Origin: Pseudovibrio ascidiaceicola
GTDB lineage: Bacteria > Pseudomonadota > Alphaproteobacteria > Rhizobiales > Stappiaceae
Length of the DNA stretch: 64,000 nucleotides
NCBI RefSeq assembly: GCF_900114245.1
Contig: NZ_FOSK01000013.1
Span: 62,001 to 126,000, forward strand
Reading direction: 5' to 3'
The notes below the pieces were generated by a model, which worked only from the letters and a program-made list of their open reading frames with translations, searched no databases and had not been told where the DNA came from. Shown piece by piece: positions 8,521 through 16,730 of the stretch (its first letter is position 1; each line of letters starts with the position of its first letter). The translations under genes were made by a program, and so were the position numbers.

Positions 8521-8949
8521 ATGACTGCTTTGCCCCCTGCTCCACCGAGACCTTTCCGCTCTTACCTGCCAGGACAGCTGCGTGGGTTTGGGTTTGTTTT
8601 TGCGGGTAATTTGTGGAGTTTGGGTGTCTATCTGATTTATCAGGGCAGCGCGCTGCGGGACTGGTTTCTGGCTGGGTTTCTCTGGATTGTTGGGGCGGTT
8701 ATCGTTTACTGGCTGGCAACGCGGATTGAGCCCGTTTTCAGCCCGCTCAAAGCCCTGCTGGTCACCCTTTTCTTTCAGGTGCAGATGTTCGCCGCCATCG
8801 CCCTCATCCGCGTTAGCCTGGCGGATTTCGAGATTGAGGCCCTCAACCAGCTGAGCATCACCCAAATGGTTCTGGCCGTCTACATCCTCATGATCCCCAT
8901 AACCCTCCTCACCGCTTTCATAAGCTGGGTGAGGCAGAGCAACGACTGA
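8521..8949 (+). CDS. Small polytopic membrane protein
   Basis: This 142-residue protein has about four hydrophobic helices (roughly 22-42, 48-66, 76-98 and 114-136) and a short proline-rich amino end. Its ATG follows the pentapeptide gene's stop with no gap, so the two are coupled. Its base composition looks more G+C-rich than its neighbours, suggesting a different origin. It might anchor or be guarded by the pentapeptide protein; no family recognised. Confidence 0.72.
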   Translation: MTALPPAPPRPFRSYLPGQLRGFGFVFAGNLWSLGVYLIYQGSALRDWFLAGFLWIVGAVIVYWLATRIEPVFSPLKALLVTLFFQVQMFAAIALIRVSLADFEIEALNQLSITQMVLAVYILMIPITLLTAFISWVRQSND

Positions 8950-9027
8950 ATTCTTTTCACTGGCGACAGACTGGACACACCTCCACAAACTGAGCGACAG
9001 TTGCGCCATTGAAAACACTAGGAGTTC

Positions 9028-9477
9028 TTGAGCAAATTGATGGTTAAAACTAGTGTGCCCCAAAGCGACCAAACCACCATCGAACCACCTCAAGTTCTGA
9101 GCAAAACTGCCCTTACAAAGAAGTACGTTGCTGTTATCGCCTTCATCATTGGTGGACGGAGTCTCTGGACACTTTATCCGAAGCTCTCTGGCCCGCTCAC
9201 TGCACTTCAGTTGGTTATGATCATCGGCTGCTTGACTGCGATCGGCCTTGGTGCTTGGCTTTGGCCTAAGAAGCTCAATATCATCAACCTGCTTAGCCTG
9301 GTTATTCTGGTGAACGTTGGCTTGGCAGTCGTCGTCATAGCCTTTGGCGTTCCGCTCTTCTTCCTGACTTACTTTGAGCTCATTGATGAATGGGCCGTTG
9401 AACCCGTAACTCTGTATGGTCTGGTGATCACCAGCACTGCTGCCTATATGGTAATCAATATCTTTCGTGCGCCTTAG
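9028..9477 (+). CDS. Small polytopic membrane protein
   Basis: The protein (up to 149 residues) has a polar amino end and four probable transmembrane helices between residues 31 and 147. The start is uncertain: GGAG at 9021-9024 is 3 bases from a TTG at 9028 and 15 bases from an ATG at 9040, both in frame. It is the third gene of the plus-strand cargo run. No homologue recognised. Confidence 0.65.
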   Translation: MSKLMVKTSVPQSDQTTIEPPQVLSKTALTKKYVAVIAFIIGGRSLWTLYPKLSGPLTALQLVMIIGCLTAIGLGAWLWPKKLNIINLLSLVILVNVGLAVVVIAFGVPLFFLTYFELIDEWAVEPVTLYGLVITSTAAYMVINIFRAP

Positions 9478-9596
9478 CATCACGCAGCAGCCCTCCAATT
9501 GTCATTGGACGACCGGCGTCCTCTGGTTGAAGACTCAGAGGCATGCAGCATAGTGTGCAAGACAGTTACTTTGTGCTGTTTTGAGAGCTGAGATTG

Positions 9597-10565
9597 ATGG
9601 CGAAGTTTAAACTTCCTTCCCCGCAAACAACAAACTTCTGGGTCGCTTTGGGCTACGGCTTTGCGATCGCAGCCGTTTGTGCGGTTATCATTGGCGTTGG
9701 AACTTTTGCGTATCTGAGTGAAGTGAAGTGGGCTTCCTTTGAATACTGGGGCTCTAGCTCTGTCAGCGGCAGTGAAGACTTCAAAACAGTACCACGCTCG
9801 ACTGTTTTTAGAGATGTAGGTGGAACAGCTCTTGCTGTAATTGGTCTCATTTTGCTGACTTGGCGTTCTATTGTCTTTCATCGGCAATTGAAGCTTAGCG
9901 AAAGAGGGCACAATGCCGAACGCTTTCAAAAGGCAGCCGAAAAGCTCGGCCACCAAAAGCCATCTGTAAGAGAGGCCGGCGTTCACTCTCTTACCCAACT
10001 GGCGATGATTGACCCCGATGAATTTTATGAAGGCACTCAAAAACTGCTTTGCACGTTCATTCGCGAGCAAAGTTGGGAGCGTTACAGAGAAGAAGAGCTC
10101 TCTAAAAGAGTGGCAGAAAAAGAAGCTATACAGCCCCTCGAAGAGACTGAAGAGCTTCCGGGGAAGTTTCACCCCTTGCATTCTGAGCTTTGGGAAGCAC
10201 TTCAAAGCATAGCAATTTTGAAAACAGAGCTCGATCCAAACATGGAGAGGATTGATTTTTTGCAGGTCTCTGATGCTCTTTTTGAACATCTGAACTTTGA
10301 AAACACAGACTTCTCTCATTTCGTGTTGGAAGGAACATTGTTTCAGCATACAAACTTGGAATACTCTAAGTTTGATGATGCGAACTTGGAAAACACCAAG
10401 TTTCCAGAAGCAAATCTCGAAGGCTGTACTTTTAAGAACGCAGAAATGACGGGTGCTCGTATCGAGCCAAAATGGCAAGAGCTTTTTAGTGATGAACAAC
10501 GAGCACAAATCCGTTGGATTAACGAAAACGGATTTGAAATCCCCTTCATTCCTGATCCCGCCTAA
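9597..10565 (+). CDS. Membrane-anchored pentapeptide-repeat protein
   Basis: The 322-residue protein has two transmembrane helices (about 14-38 and 73-92) and a cytosolic segment with RFQKAAEKLGHQKPSVREAG and HSLTQLA. Pentapeptide repeats follow at about 220-285 (HLNFENTDFSHF, NLEYSKFDDANLENTKF). Two helices, an ERF-x-KA-x-x-(K/Q)LG helical module and a pentapeptide tail form a widespread bacterial architecture of unknown biochemical role. The ATG at 9597 has GAGAG upstream. Its 3' end stops 5 bases short of the converging phage gene. It shares the two-helix plan of the other cargo genes. Confidence 0.82.
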   Translation: MAKFKLPSPQTTNFWVALGYGFAIAAVCAVIIGVGTFAYLSEVKWASFEYWGSSSVSGSEDFKTVPRSTVFRDVGGTALAVIGLILLTWRSIVFHRQLKLSERGHNAERFQKAAEKLGHQKPSVREAGVHSLTQLAMIDPDEFYEGTQKLLCTFIREQSWERYREEELSKRVAEKEAIQPLEETEELPGKFHPLHSELWEALQSIAILKTELDPNMERIDFLQVSDALFEHLNFENTDFSHFVLEGTLFQHTNLEYSKFDDANLENTKFPEANLEGCTFKNAEMTGARIEPKWQELFSDEQRAQIRWINENGFEIPFIPDPA

Positions 10566-10570
10566 CACCC

Positions 10571-11089
10571 TCACGCCACTGCCCTCCTTGCATTCACCAG
10601 CTCACTTGGGCGTGGTGCGCCGACCTGAGTGCAGTAGCGGTTGACAGCTCGGCAGACGACGTGGACACTGACGCCGGAGGCGGTGGCGATGCGCTCGTAG
10701 TTCCAGTGGAACTGGCAGCTGAGGCCGTAGTAGAAGCAGCCACGGCAGAAGACATCTTTTTTGCGTTTGCTGTTTGAGGTGAACAGGCGGCCCACGGGCA
10801 CCTTGCAGGTTTTGGCCACGCCAGCTGCAAAGGTCTGCACCTCCTCTGGCAGTGCCTTGTACAAGCGGATTTGTGGGGTGAGATGCGCGTTCAGGCTCTG
10901 CACCGGATGCAAGGGCACTCCGTTTAGAACAGGCACGCCGGACAGGATGAGCCGCTCGGCTGTCTCTGTCTTGATCACTCCTTCAATATCGCCCTCTGAA
11001 CAGCCATAGATGCCTGCGATCGCCCGTGGGCTCATGTTGTTGGCATGATGCTGCAGAATTCTGCGGCGGATTTTGGGGGACTGGATCAT
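10571..11089 (-). CDS. Putative DNA-binding protein with two HTH segments
   Basis: This 172-residue protein has a helix-turn-helix-like start (MSPRAIAGIYGCSEGDIEGV) and a second near the end (YERIATASGVSVHVVCRAV) that resembles DnaA domain IV-like initiator modules. FCRGCFYYGLSC between them could bind metal. It overlaps the CII-like gene by 4 bases and so belongs to the early leftward operon. A replication-initiation or regulatory role is inferred; the family is not certain. Confidence 0.65.
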   Translation of the reverse strand: MIQSPKIRRRILQHHANNMSPRAIAGIYGCSEGDIEGVIKTETAERLILSGVPVLNGVPLHPVQSLNAHLTPQIRLYKALPEEVQTFAAGVAKTCKVPVGRLFTSNSKRKKDVFCRGCFYYGLSCQFHWNYERIATASGVSVHVVCRAVNRYCTQVGAPRPSELVNARRAVA

Positions 11090-11580
11090 TTTACGCCCTC
11101 CCGCTCGATGGCCTCGCAGGTTTTATCCAGCTTGACGGCCACGCTGATCAGCTCTGCGATTTCCTTGCGCAGGTGGTGGCGCTTCACTTCATCAGCAGAG
11201 ACTTTGCCGTCGTCCTTCAGGCATTCGGCCACGCGGGAGATCACATCAGAGAACTCTTTGGAGAGCTGGCCCATGTTGCCGATCCAGTCGGGCTCGGCGG
11301 CTTCTCGTGGGAGTTTGACCAGGGCGTGGCCGCTCATGCGTGCCAGGATGCGGGTGAGCACGGGATCGGCGGCCTCATGTTCCAGATCGGCAATCACGTC
11401 CACCGGCATGGCATCATGGCTTTGCTGGTTGCCATAGCGGGAGAGCTGGCACGGTGCCACACGAGTGACCATGCTGGCCGCCTCCACCCCGCCATTCAGC
11501 TTCACCAGAGCTTTGGAGTAGGCAAACAGGCGGGAATAATCAGATTCCGGCAGGGTGCGACTGGTCTGTGAGCGGGACAT
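11086..11580 (-). CDS. Phage regulatory CII-like protein
   Basis: The 164-residue protein matches the alphaproteobacterial phage CII-type regulatory family. It has LVKLNGGVEAASMVTRVAP, QLSRYGN, MPVDVIADLEHEAADPVLTR and then a helical C-terminus. Such proteins are thought to control the lysis-lysogeny decision. It sits downstream of the Cro-like gene and overlaps the next gene by 4 bases. Confidence 0.82.
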   Translation of the reverse strand: MSRSQTSRTLPESDYSRLFAYSKALVKLNGGVEAASMVTRVAPCQLSRYGNQQSHDAMPVDVIADLEHEAADPVLTRILARMSGHALVKLPREAAEPDWIGNMGQLSKEFSDVISRVAECLKDDGKVSADEVKRHHLRKEIAELISVAVKLDKTCEAIEREGVK

Positions 11581-11586
11581 GCAAAA

Positions 11587-11805
11587 CTATCCTTCAGTGT
11601 TTCGCTGACAGCGCCCAGTCAGTCTTGCAGACTGACCGTCCAAAGCAGCGGAGCCGAGCTGATGCAGGCAGAGAAATGGAATTTGGAAAAACTGGAGCGC
11701 GATGCTGAACGGCAGAACCATGAATGCCGGCGACAGATGCAAAGCGCCCTCGCTGCCTGCCGGTTCGCCCGGTGCTTTTCGGGCAAGGTCAGAGAGGAGT
11801 GTCAT
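11587..11805 (-). CDS. Small hydrophobic hypothetical protein
   Basis: A 72-residue frame fills the gap between the Cro-like and CII-like genes. Its ATG at 11805 has GGAG seven bases upstream, and it overlaps the Cro-like gene's end by 17 bases. It contains a hydrophobic stretch (FMVLPFSIALQFFQIPF) and stops 6 bases before the CII-like ATG. Spacing favours a real small gene, but no homologue is recognised. Confidence 0.45.
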   Translation of the reverse strand: MTLLSDLARKAPGEPAGSEGALHLSPAFMVLPFSIALQFFQIPFLCLHQLGSAALDGQSARLTGRCQRNTEG

Positions 11806-12025
11806 CGCGGCGCTCCTCTCCGTCTTCTGAAGCATGCTTCCAATTGAAAAGCGTACGCGGAACGGAAAAGCCTTGGGACGCTCCCATACTGTCCAGCGCA
11901 TCAAACCAGGCCGCGGGAAAGACGCCCTTGCCTTCGGCGGCATAAATTGCGGATTGCTTGACGCCCAAAGCCGACTTAACAGCTTCGCGGCCCAGTGATT
12001 GGAGAACTTGCTTTGCATCGGTCAT
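11789..12025 (-). CDS. Cro/YdaS-like transcriptional regulator
   Basis: This 78-residue protein starts with an HTH in which SLGREAVKSALGVKQSAIY is followed by GKGVFPAAWFDAL. The pattern matches small Cro-like or YdaS-like phage repressors. It is divergent from the XRE repressor at 12114, completing a CI/Cro-type switch. The ATG at 12025 is preferred over one at 12037 that lies inside an operator; neither has a clear ribosome binding site. Confidence 0.68.
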   Translation of the reverse strand: MTDAKQVLQSLGREAVKSALGVKQSAIYAAEGKGVFPAAWFDALDSMGASQGFSVPRTLFNWKHASEDGEERRDDTPL

Positions 12026-12037
12026 GACGCGTAACAT

Positions 12038-12071
12038 TACAAATATTTTGTTATATCACAAGTACAAAATA
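12038..12071. promoter_or_regulatory. Operator region of the element-1 immunity switch
   Basis: TACAAATATTTTGT (12038-12051) and TACAAAATA (12063-12071) lie between the divergent Cro-like and XRE genes. The same words recur in the inverted repeat at 13726-13771. The sites are AT-rich and near-palindromic, as expected for dimeric HTH repressors. Assignment to either regulator is inferred. Confidence 0.55.
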
Positions 12072-12113
12072 AAAAAGCTTCCAATTTTTTTGTAATCTGG
12101 AATCTTTAAGACC

Positions 12114-12428
12114 ATGAAAGAACCAGAAGAATCCTCGACCAAACACGTTGCCGAGCGCCTTAAATGGCTCAAGGAATACTATGACTTGAGCACAAAAGAG
12201 CTCGCGAGCAGTGTAGGCGCGAGCTACACCCAGATGGCAAACTGGGAGAATGGCACACAGCGCCTTTCCCTCAAGGGTGCACTGGCCATTAACGACACTT
12301 ACGGCACCTCATTGGACTTCTTGTTCATTGGGAGAGTTGAGGCATTGCCACAGAAGATCGCGAAAGCCTGGACATCCAGACCACGCGAGAGCAGCTCTAA
12401 TAAATCGAGCGATAGCCCTGTCGAATAA
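12114..12428 (+). CDS. XRE-family repressor (CI-like)
   Basis: The 104-residue protein is a single HTH_XRE domain: RLKWLKEYYDLSTKELASSV, then YTQMANWENGTQRLS and a helical dimerisation stretch to about residue 70. A short polar tail follows. It has no S24 peptidase domain, so RecA-driven self-cleavage is not expected. It is divergent from the Cro-like gene and shares its operator region, making it the likely lysogeny repressor of element 1. Confidence 0.82.
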   Translation: MKEPEESSTKHVAERLKWLKEYYDLSTKELASSVGASYTQMANWENGTQRLSLKGALAINDTYGTSLDFLFIGRVEALPQKIAKAWTSRPRESSSNKSSDSPVE

Positions 12429-12529
12429 GCGATAATTATCAGTCTTCTCAATCTACATTCATCTCGCATAACTCAACCCTTAAAATACGGAATAAGGGCT
12501 GAGTTATAAAATGTATGCAGATAGAATAT

Positions 12530-13654
12530 TTAGAAGCAGAGGCTATAATAATTGTCACAAAGCGCCATCCGCACATCCTGAAGAACAAGCTTATAGGTAA
12601 ATGGCGTAGGAGCGTCATCCAAACTCAAATTAAACTCCTTCATTTTAAGCCCTTGAACCACAACATCATTTAAGAGCTCTGGATCTCTCTTATATTTTTT
12701 TCGAAATTGATTGTATTCGAGCTCAAGCTTCTCCGTTTTCCCAAACGTAAGCCACCAACTTACATCAGCCTTCACGTATTTTTGCAGAAGAAAATAGAAG
12801 TCTTCGCCTATATGAAAGTCATTCGCCTCCACTACGAGAGTTTCTGACTTCGCAGAGTAGGTCAGCGCAGAGGAAGTCATACCTGCAGCCGAGCGGTCAG
12901 CACCTCCAGTCAGTAGAGCTAATTCAATGTCGACTTTGGGCTGCATTGAGTTAATTAACTTTGCTAATGAAGTCAGAGATCTTGCTCGCTCAATAGAGGT
13001 CCAATCACCAATTCCAACCTCCTTAAAAATTAAAATCACCTCCCCGTCTTCATTTTCCTCATCTTCAAACTTGTAGTAGCCACCACTCACGAATTGCAAC
13101 GGCATTAGGTTGTGCTTTTTTAGGTCTGAAGGGGTCTCTACCTTCACAAGCTGACTTGAGAAACTCAAATCCTCACATTTTCGGCCCAGATACTCAAATG
13201 CAGCAGAAAGACTCTTTGCACTATAGAGAAAAACATCACCATTCAGGCTCTGTATTTCCATTCCACCCTGCACCTGCTTTATGCCCTCTACGGGATAGGA
13301 GGAAGGTCTCGAAGCCTCTTCATAAGTAGATAAAACAATACTGCCACGATAGCGTTCTGCCCGTAAACTAAGGTGGCGAGCCTCCTCATCATCAACTTGA
13401 AATAGAAAGCTCATAAATTTCGGATCCCGCGCAGTTCTATGGCTATACTCCTCAAGGCCCAGAAGGGAGAAGTTATATCGAGCAACAATCCCGCTAGTGC
13501 AGGAAATAGCTAACGGCAACGGGAAGTCGGTGTGCCCCGTGGGCTCAATCACGACGGACGCCGTTGCGCGCGGAAGCGGAGGCGCAACCTCAAACGCATC
13601 CGAGTACGCAGCAGTCAAAAATAAAATCAATGAAGTTAATGCGATAGCTTTCAT
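12530..13654 (-). CDS. Exported protein of unknown function in the immunity region
   Basis: This 374-residue protein has a signal peptide (basic start, hydrophobic LTSLILFLTAAY, likely cleavage near residue 20), so the mature part should be periplasmic or secreted. The rest is soluble mixed alpha/beta, with cysteines near both ends and no family I recognise. AGGGG precedes the ATG. It lies between the repressor and the 13.7 kb operator, on the opposite strand to the repressor. That placement is typical of a lysogenic-conversion gene. Confidence 0.7.
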   Translation of the reverse strand: MKAIALTSLILFLTAAYSDAFEVAPPLPRATASVVIEPTGHTDFPLPLAISCTSGIVARYNFSLLGLEEYSHRTARDPKFMSFLFQVDDEEARHLSLRAERYRGSIVLSTYEEASRPSSYPVEGIKQVQGGMEIQSLNGDVFLYSAKSLSAAFEYLGRKCEDLSFSSQLVKVETPSDLKKHNLMPLQFVSGGYYKFEDEENEDGEVILIFKEVGIGDWTSIERARSLTSLAKLINSMQPKVDIELALLTGGADRSAAGMTSSALTYSAKSETLVVEANDFHIGEDFYFLLQKYVKADVSWWLTFGKTEKLELEYNQFRKKYKRDPELLNDVVVQGLKMKEFNLSLDDAPTPFTYKLVLQDVRMALCDNYYSLCF

Positions 13655-13725
13655 AAGCGCCCCTTAGAATTTAGGGGTAACTTTAGTAAATTTGCAGCAT
13701 CTCGGCACAATGAAAAATATTCAAC

Positions 13726-13771
13726 TACAAATATTTTGTATTTTGTATATTGACAATACAAAATATTTGTA
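13726..13771. promoter_or_regulatory. Large perfect inverted repeat, probable repressor operator
   Basis: TACAAATATTTTGTATT (13726-13742) and its exact complement AATACAAAATATTTGTA (13755-13771) flank a 12-base spacer. A TTGACA at 13750-13755 overlaps the right arm and points rightward; no strong -10 box is visible at the usual distance. The words match those at 12038-12071, so the same repressor probably controls both the secreted-protein gene and the rightward small genes. Confidence 0.6.
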
Positions 13772-13931
13772 ATTTCATACAGAGGGCAATCGGACAACTT
13801 TTTTGGTCTGAAAACACATTTTCCGAAGTGCCTGCCATGCAGTTCCCTACGCTAGGCAGGTGACAGGCGCGGGCACTCCCTCCAACCCTTGTGCCCGTGC
13901 CACTTGTTTCATGCGCTCAGGAGATTTCTGC

Positions 13932-14216
13932 ATGAGTTCATATCTGACAGTTGCTTCACACAACACCGGCCCACTCCTGCAACCAGGACAAGTGCCCACA
14001 AACACCACTGCTGAGCAACAAGGCCACAAGCTGCTCGACAAGATCGCCCCAAGCTTTGGCGAGATTGCGTTGAAGCGAGAAGACCTGAAACAGGTTCTGA
14101 AAGATACTCCGGAGGACAGCCCGGCAGTCGTCGCCCAGATCCGCAATTTGCAAGATTTTTACCGCGACGGCTGGCAGCTCTGCCAGGTCACTCTCAACAA
14201 GCTGGGTCGGGGGTGA
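13932..14216 (+). CDS. Hypothetical protein, small gene near the integrase
   Basis: This 94-residue soluble helical protein starts at the ATG at 13932 with AGGAGA at good spacing; a longer frame upstream lacks such a site. It is the first of three tightly packed plus-strand genes converging on the integrase. No family recognised. Confidence 0.65.
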   Translation: MSSYLTVASHNTGPLLQPGQVPTNTTAEQQGHKLLDKIAPSFGEIALKREDLKQVLKDTPEDSPAVVAQIRNLQDFYRDGWQLCQVTLNKLGRG

Positions 14217-14218
14217 TC

Positions 14219-14791
14219 ATGAAAGAGCCCACAAATCTCATTCCCCTGCCTGAGCGCTGTTACATCAACCTGACGCATCCATCTTCATCAAGGCTTACTT
14301 GGCGATCGGTCGGCATCGTTCTGGGCCGCGTGGCTGCTCTGCCGAACCTCACTGATATGTTCCTTTCTCAGGCCCAGTTCAACTTGCTGTCAGCTCGATT
14401 TACACCGCGCCCTCTCCAGCCGTTGATGATGACCTCCGGCCTACAGGTGATCTTGGCCAATCTCGCTTATGTGGAGACAGACTGCGATAGCGGCCAAACA
14501 ACACTCCAGAGACCTCAAGGCGGGCTATGCGAGCTTGCCAAGGCTTTAGGTGAACTCATCCCAAGGCCAGCGAAACTTTCCAGGGCAGAGAGCAGCAAAC
14601 TTGAAGAGATCCGACACGCAGCGACCATCACAGCTCTCAACCAACTCTCCCGCAGAAGCCTGACAGGCCCAACACTTCCCCTTGCGACCACCATCAAGCC
14701 TAAGAGCCCAGAAATGGCGGCTATGGACTGGGCTGAGGCGATGGAAAGCTACGTTTCCAGTCTCTCATGTGGCAGCGAAGCTGCAGCTTAG
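14219..14791 (+). CDS. Hypothetical protein
   Basis: The 190-residue protein follows the previous stop by 2 bases, with a G-rich ribosome binding site inside that gene's end; an in-frame GTG at 14213 is an alternative start. It is soluble and helical, and no motif is recognised. It is part of the small rightward operon next to the integrase. Confidence 0.62.
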   Translation: MKEPTNLIPLPERCYINLTHPSSSRLTWRSVGIVLGRVAALPNLTDMFLSQAQFNLLSARFTPRPLQPLMMTSGLQVILANLAYVETDCDSGQTTLQRPQGGLCELAKALGELIPRPAKLSRAESSKLEEIRHAATITALNQLSRRSLTGPTLPLATTIKPKSPEMAAMDWAEAMESYVSSLSCGSEAAA

Positions 14792-14799
14792 GTGAAGAT

Positions 14800-15003
14800 G
14801 TGAGAAAGTCCGCGATCCTTATCGATGCAGATGTGAGCACAGAAGAGCTCATCAAAGCGCGTGGGATCGCGGCGACCATCGTAAAGAACTATGGTCCAGA
14901 TTATCTCCCAGTCTTCAATCGTGTCCATGAACTTATTGTGGAGCGAGAGCAGCAGCAAAAGGAACTGGACCTTGCTCTGCGCTACGCACTGCCCGGTACC
15001 TAA
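14800..15003 (+). CDS. Small hypothetical protein
   Basis: A 67-residue helical protein starts at a GTG at 14800, with AGG seven bases upstream. An in-frame ATG at 14767 would overlap the previous gene. Its stop overlaps the converging integrase stop by 4 bases. No family recognised. Confidence 0.55.
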   Translation: MRKSAILIDADVSTEELIKARGIAATIVKNYGPDYLPVFNRVHELIVEREQQQKELDLALRYALPGT

Positions 15004-16292
15004 AGCGCAATTTTCCTGATTGCCTGTAGTTTCAGCTCCAAGCTTCCGCCCGGACCATATTTGGGGCGATTGTAGGCGTGGCCCATCAACTCAACCCTGA
15101 TGCGCTCATCCACCCCAGCTTCCAGCAGGTTTTCTTCAAACGCATGCCTGAGCGAGTAAACCGTATGCCGCTCGCTTTCTCGCAGGCCGTTCTCCTCCAG
15201 ATATTTATTGACGGTATTGCTCCACAGATCTGAATTCAGGAAGTATCTCTTCACGCCTCCAGCATCTTTCAGTCGCTGCGCCGCCTCCAAAGACACTCCG
15301 GTCAACGGAATATCGCGGGCAGAATGCTCGGTTTTGAGTTTTCGCTGATATTCACCGCCCTGATAGGCGCGAATCTCGAAGTATGGAATCGGCCCCTCAA
15401 GCATCAGGTGCTCAGGCAGGCTGCCGATAAGTTCCGATGGGCGAACTCCGGTATTGATCATAAACAGAAAAGCATCGCGGGCTTCATCATTGAGGCCATC
15501 GAGAGCACCTTGCGCTAAAACTTCTTTGCGCATCCATTCTGGAGAAAAGGCCGCGCGAGGTGCTGTCATGGTCTTTTTAACGCGCATACCAGCAAAAGGA
15601 TTATCCAGGTCCAGTTCGTGCATAAGCCCGTAGACCTGAAAGATCTGCGCAAGGTGACCAATATCTTTGTTTGCTGAGACGGAGGATTTGCCCTCATTCA
15701 ACAAACGATCCACCCACCATTCACGCAGCCTCTTTGCATCATTGCGTCCCATATCAAGGATGGGCTTGTCTCCGACCAGAGCAATAAGGTTGTTGATGGC
15801 CTTCAGGCGCGGATTTCTCCATTTGCGCACCTGCTCTTCATTCATGCCGACGCGCTGGTCTTTCGTGAAGTCAAAATACTCCTCAAAAGCAAGACTAAGC
15901 CTCTTGGGAGGGATTTTGGCATTTCCCAGCAATGCTGGCACCAATGGGTCTTCTTTCGCCTCCAGAGCCCCTTCCAGCTTTATGAGGCGATCAATGAGGT
16001 CTCGCGGATTGCTGGAGATAAGATCTTCCATAGGCGCGTAATTGAAGCCGCTGGCATACGCCAGCTCCCGTAGCGCACCAGCAAGCGCATCTGCATCCTC
16101 AACATTACCGGCCTTGAGAGCTTCCCAATAAGAAATGAGCTGTGCCTCGATCGGTCCGGCTTTGGTAAGCGCAATCTCATGACTGTCTGTATGGAGAGCT
16201 ATCGTGACCCGGGAACGCGGATCAAACTTCTGGTACCTCTTGGGCACCCTTTTGACGAAATAATATCTGCCACGATCACACGCAACTCCCAT
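15000..16292 (-). CDS. int: Tyrosine recombinase / phage integrase
   Basis: The 430-residue protein has a DUF6538-like start (RGRYYFVKRVPKRYQ) and a SAM-like core-binding domain at about residues 130-250. The catalytic domain shows TGVRPSELIG (first arginine), KTEHSARDIPL (lysine), YSLRHAF (histidine-x-x-arginine) and ELMGHAYNRPKYG (histidine, then the region of the nucleophilic tyrosine). It should carry out site-specific integration of element 1. It lies at the element's right end, with a triple repeat just upstream, as expected beside an attachment site. Confidence 0.93.
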   Translation of the reverse strand: MGVACDRGRYYFVKRVPKRYQKFDPRSRVTIALHTDSHEIALTKAGPIEAQLISYWEALKAGNVEDADALAGALRELAYASGFNYAPMEDLISSNPRDLIDRLIKLEGALEAKEDPLVPALLGNAKIPPKRLSLAFEEYFDFTKDQRVGMNEEQVRKWRNPRLKAINNLIALVGDKPILDMGRNDAKRLREWWVDRLLNEGKSSVSANKDIGHLAQIFQVYGLMHELDLDNPFAGMRVKKTMTAPRAAFSPEWMRKEVLAQGALDGLNDEARDAFLFMINTGVRPSELIGSLPEHLMLEGPIPYFEIRAYQGGEYQRKLKTEHSARDIPLTGVSLEAAQRLKDAGGVKRYFLNSDLWSNTVNKYLEENGLRESERHTVYSLRHAFEENLLEAGVDERIRVELMGHAYNRPKYGPGGSLELKLQAIRKIAL

Positions 16293-16308
16293 CACGACAC
16301 CCTAAATG

Positions 16309-16344
16309 TTACGGGATTTGTTACGGGATTTGTTACGGGATTGC
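16309..16344. repeat. Three tandem 12-base repeats upstream of the integrase
   Basis: TTACGGGATTTG occurs at 16309-16320 and 16321-16332, with TTACGGGATTGC at 16333-16344. Short tandem repeats directly before an integrase gene commonly serve as arm-type integrase or excisionase sites near attP. That function is inferred; the partner attachment site should lie left of the window. Confidence 0.5.
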
Positions 16345-16673
16345 CGAATCGCCGTCAAACACGCAAACGCACTATTTTTATAAGCGCTTGATATATAAGA
16401 GGTATTTAGATTTTTGGAGAGAAAAAGTGGCGATCCCTGCAGGATTCGCAAAATCTAGGGTTTCTGCGGGTTTCAGCGAATGTTAGGGGCAAATTTGCCA
16501 AAATTGCGCCTTTGAAAACTCTAGCGAATTTGAGGCCGATCCCTAACAGATTTTGCGTGCCGATTGTCTCTGTAATCTGATCGCAGAGCGCCTAACCTAC
16601 AGCACTCATTCTGATGAGGTAGACTGTCCGCCAGAGTACTTAGCAACTTAAAATTACTATGTTCATCAGCAAC
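16345..16673. other. Intergenic junction between element 1 and probable host DNA
   Basis: No gene is evident. GCAAAATCT followed by AGGG near 16448 is mirrored by CCCTAACAGATTTTGC near 16541-16556, a loose inverted repeat. One end of element 1 is expected here, but I cannot define the core att sequence without the left end. No tRNA is seen. Confidence 0.4.
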
Positions 16674-16703
16674 AAAAAACCCCGGCGAAATGAACCGCCG
16701 AGG
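16674..16703 (-). terminator. Intrinsic terminator of the RTX/VCBS gene
   Basis: On the minus strand CCTCGGCGG and CGCCGGGG pair around a seven-base loop and run into six T. It lies 28 bases past the stop of the leftward gene. Confidence 0.8.
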
Positions 16704-16730
16704 TAGATTTTTGAGGTTCACACCGAAGAC

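Noticed and set aside
6634-9498. Very long leftward open frame upstream of 6633 (over 950 codons)
   Set aside because: It runs codon-for-codon antisense to the plus-strand pentapeptide and membrane genes and is open because those genes avoid TTA, CTA and TCA codons. Only its last 133 codons, which have their own ribosome binding site, look real.
9480-10574. Leftward open frame opposite the pentapeptide gene at 9597
   Set aside because: Antisense image of a repeat-rich gene. The plus-strand product matches a known architecture.
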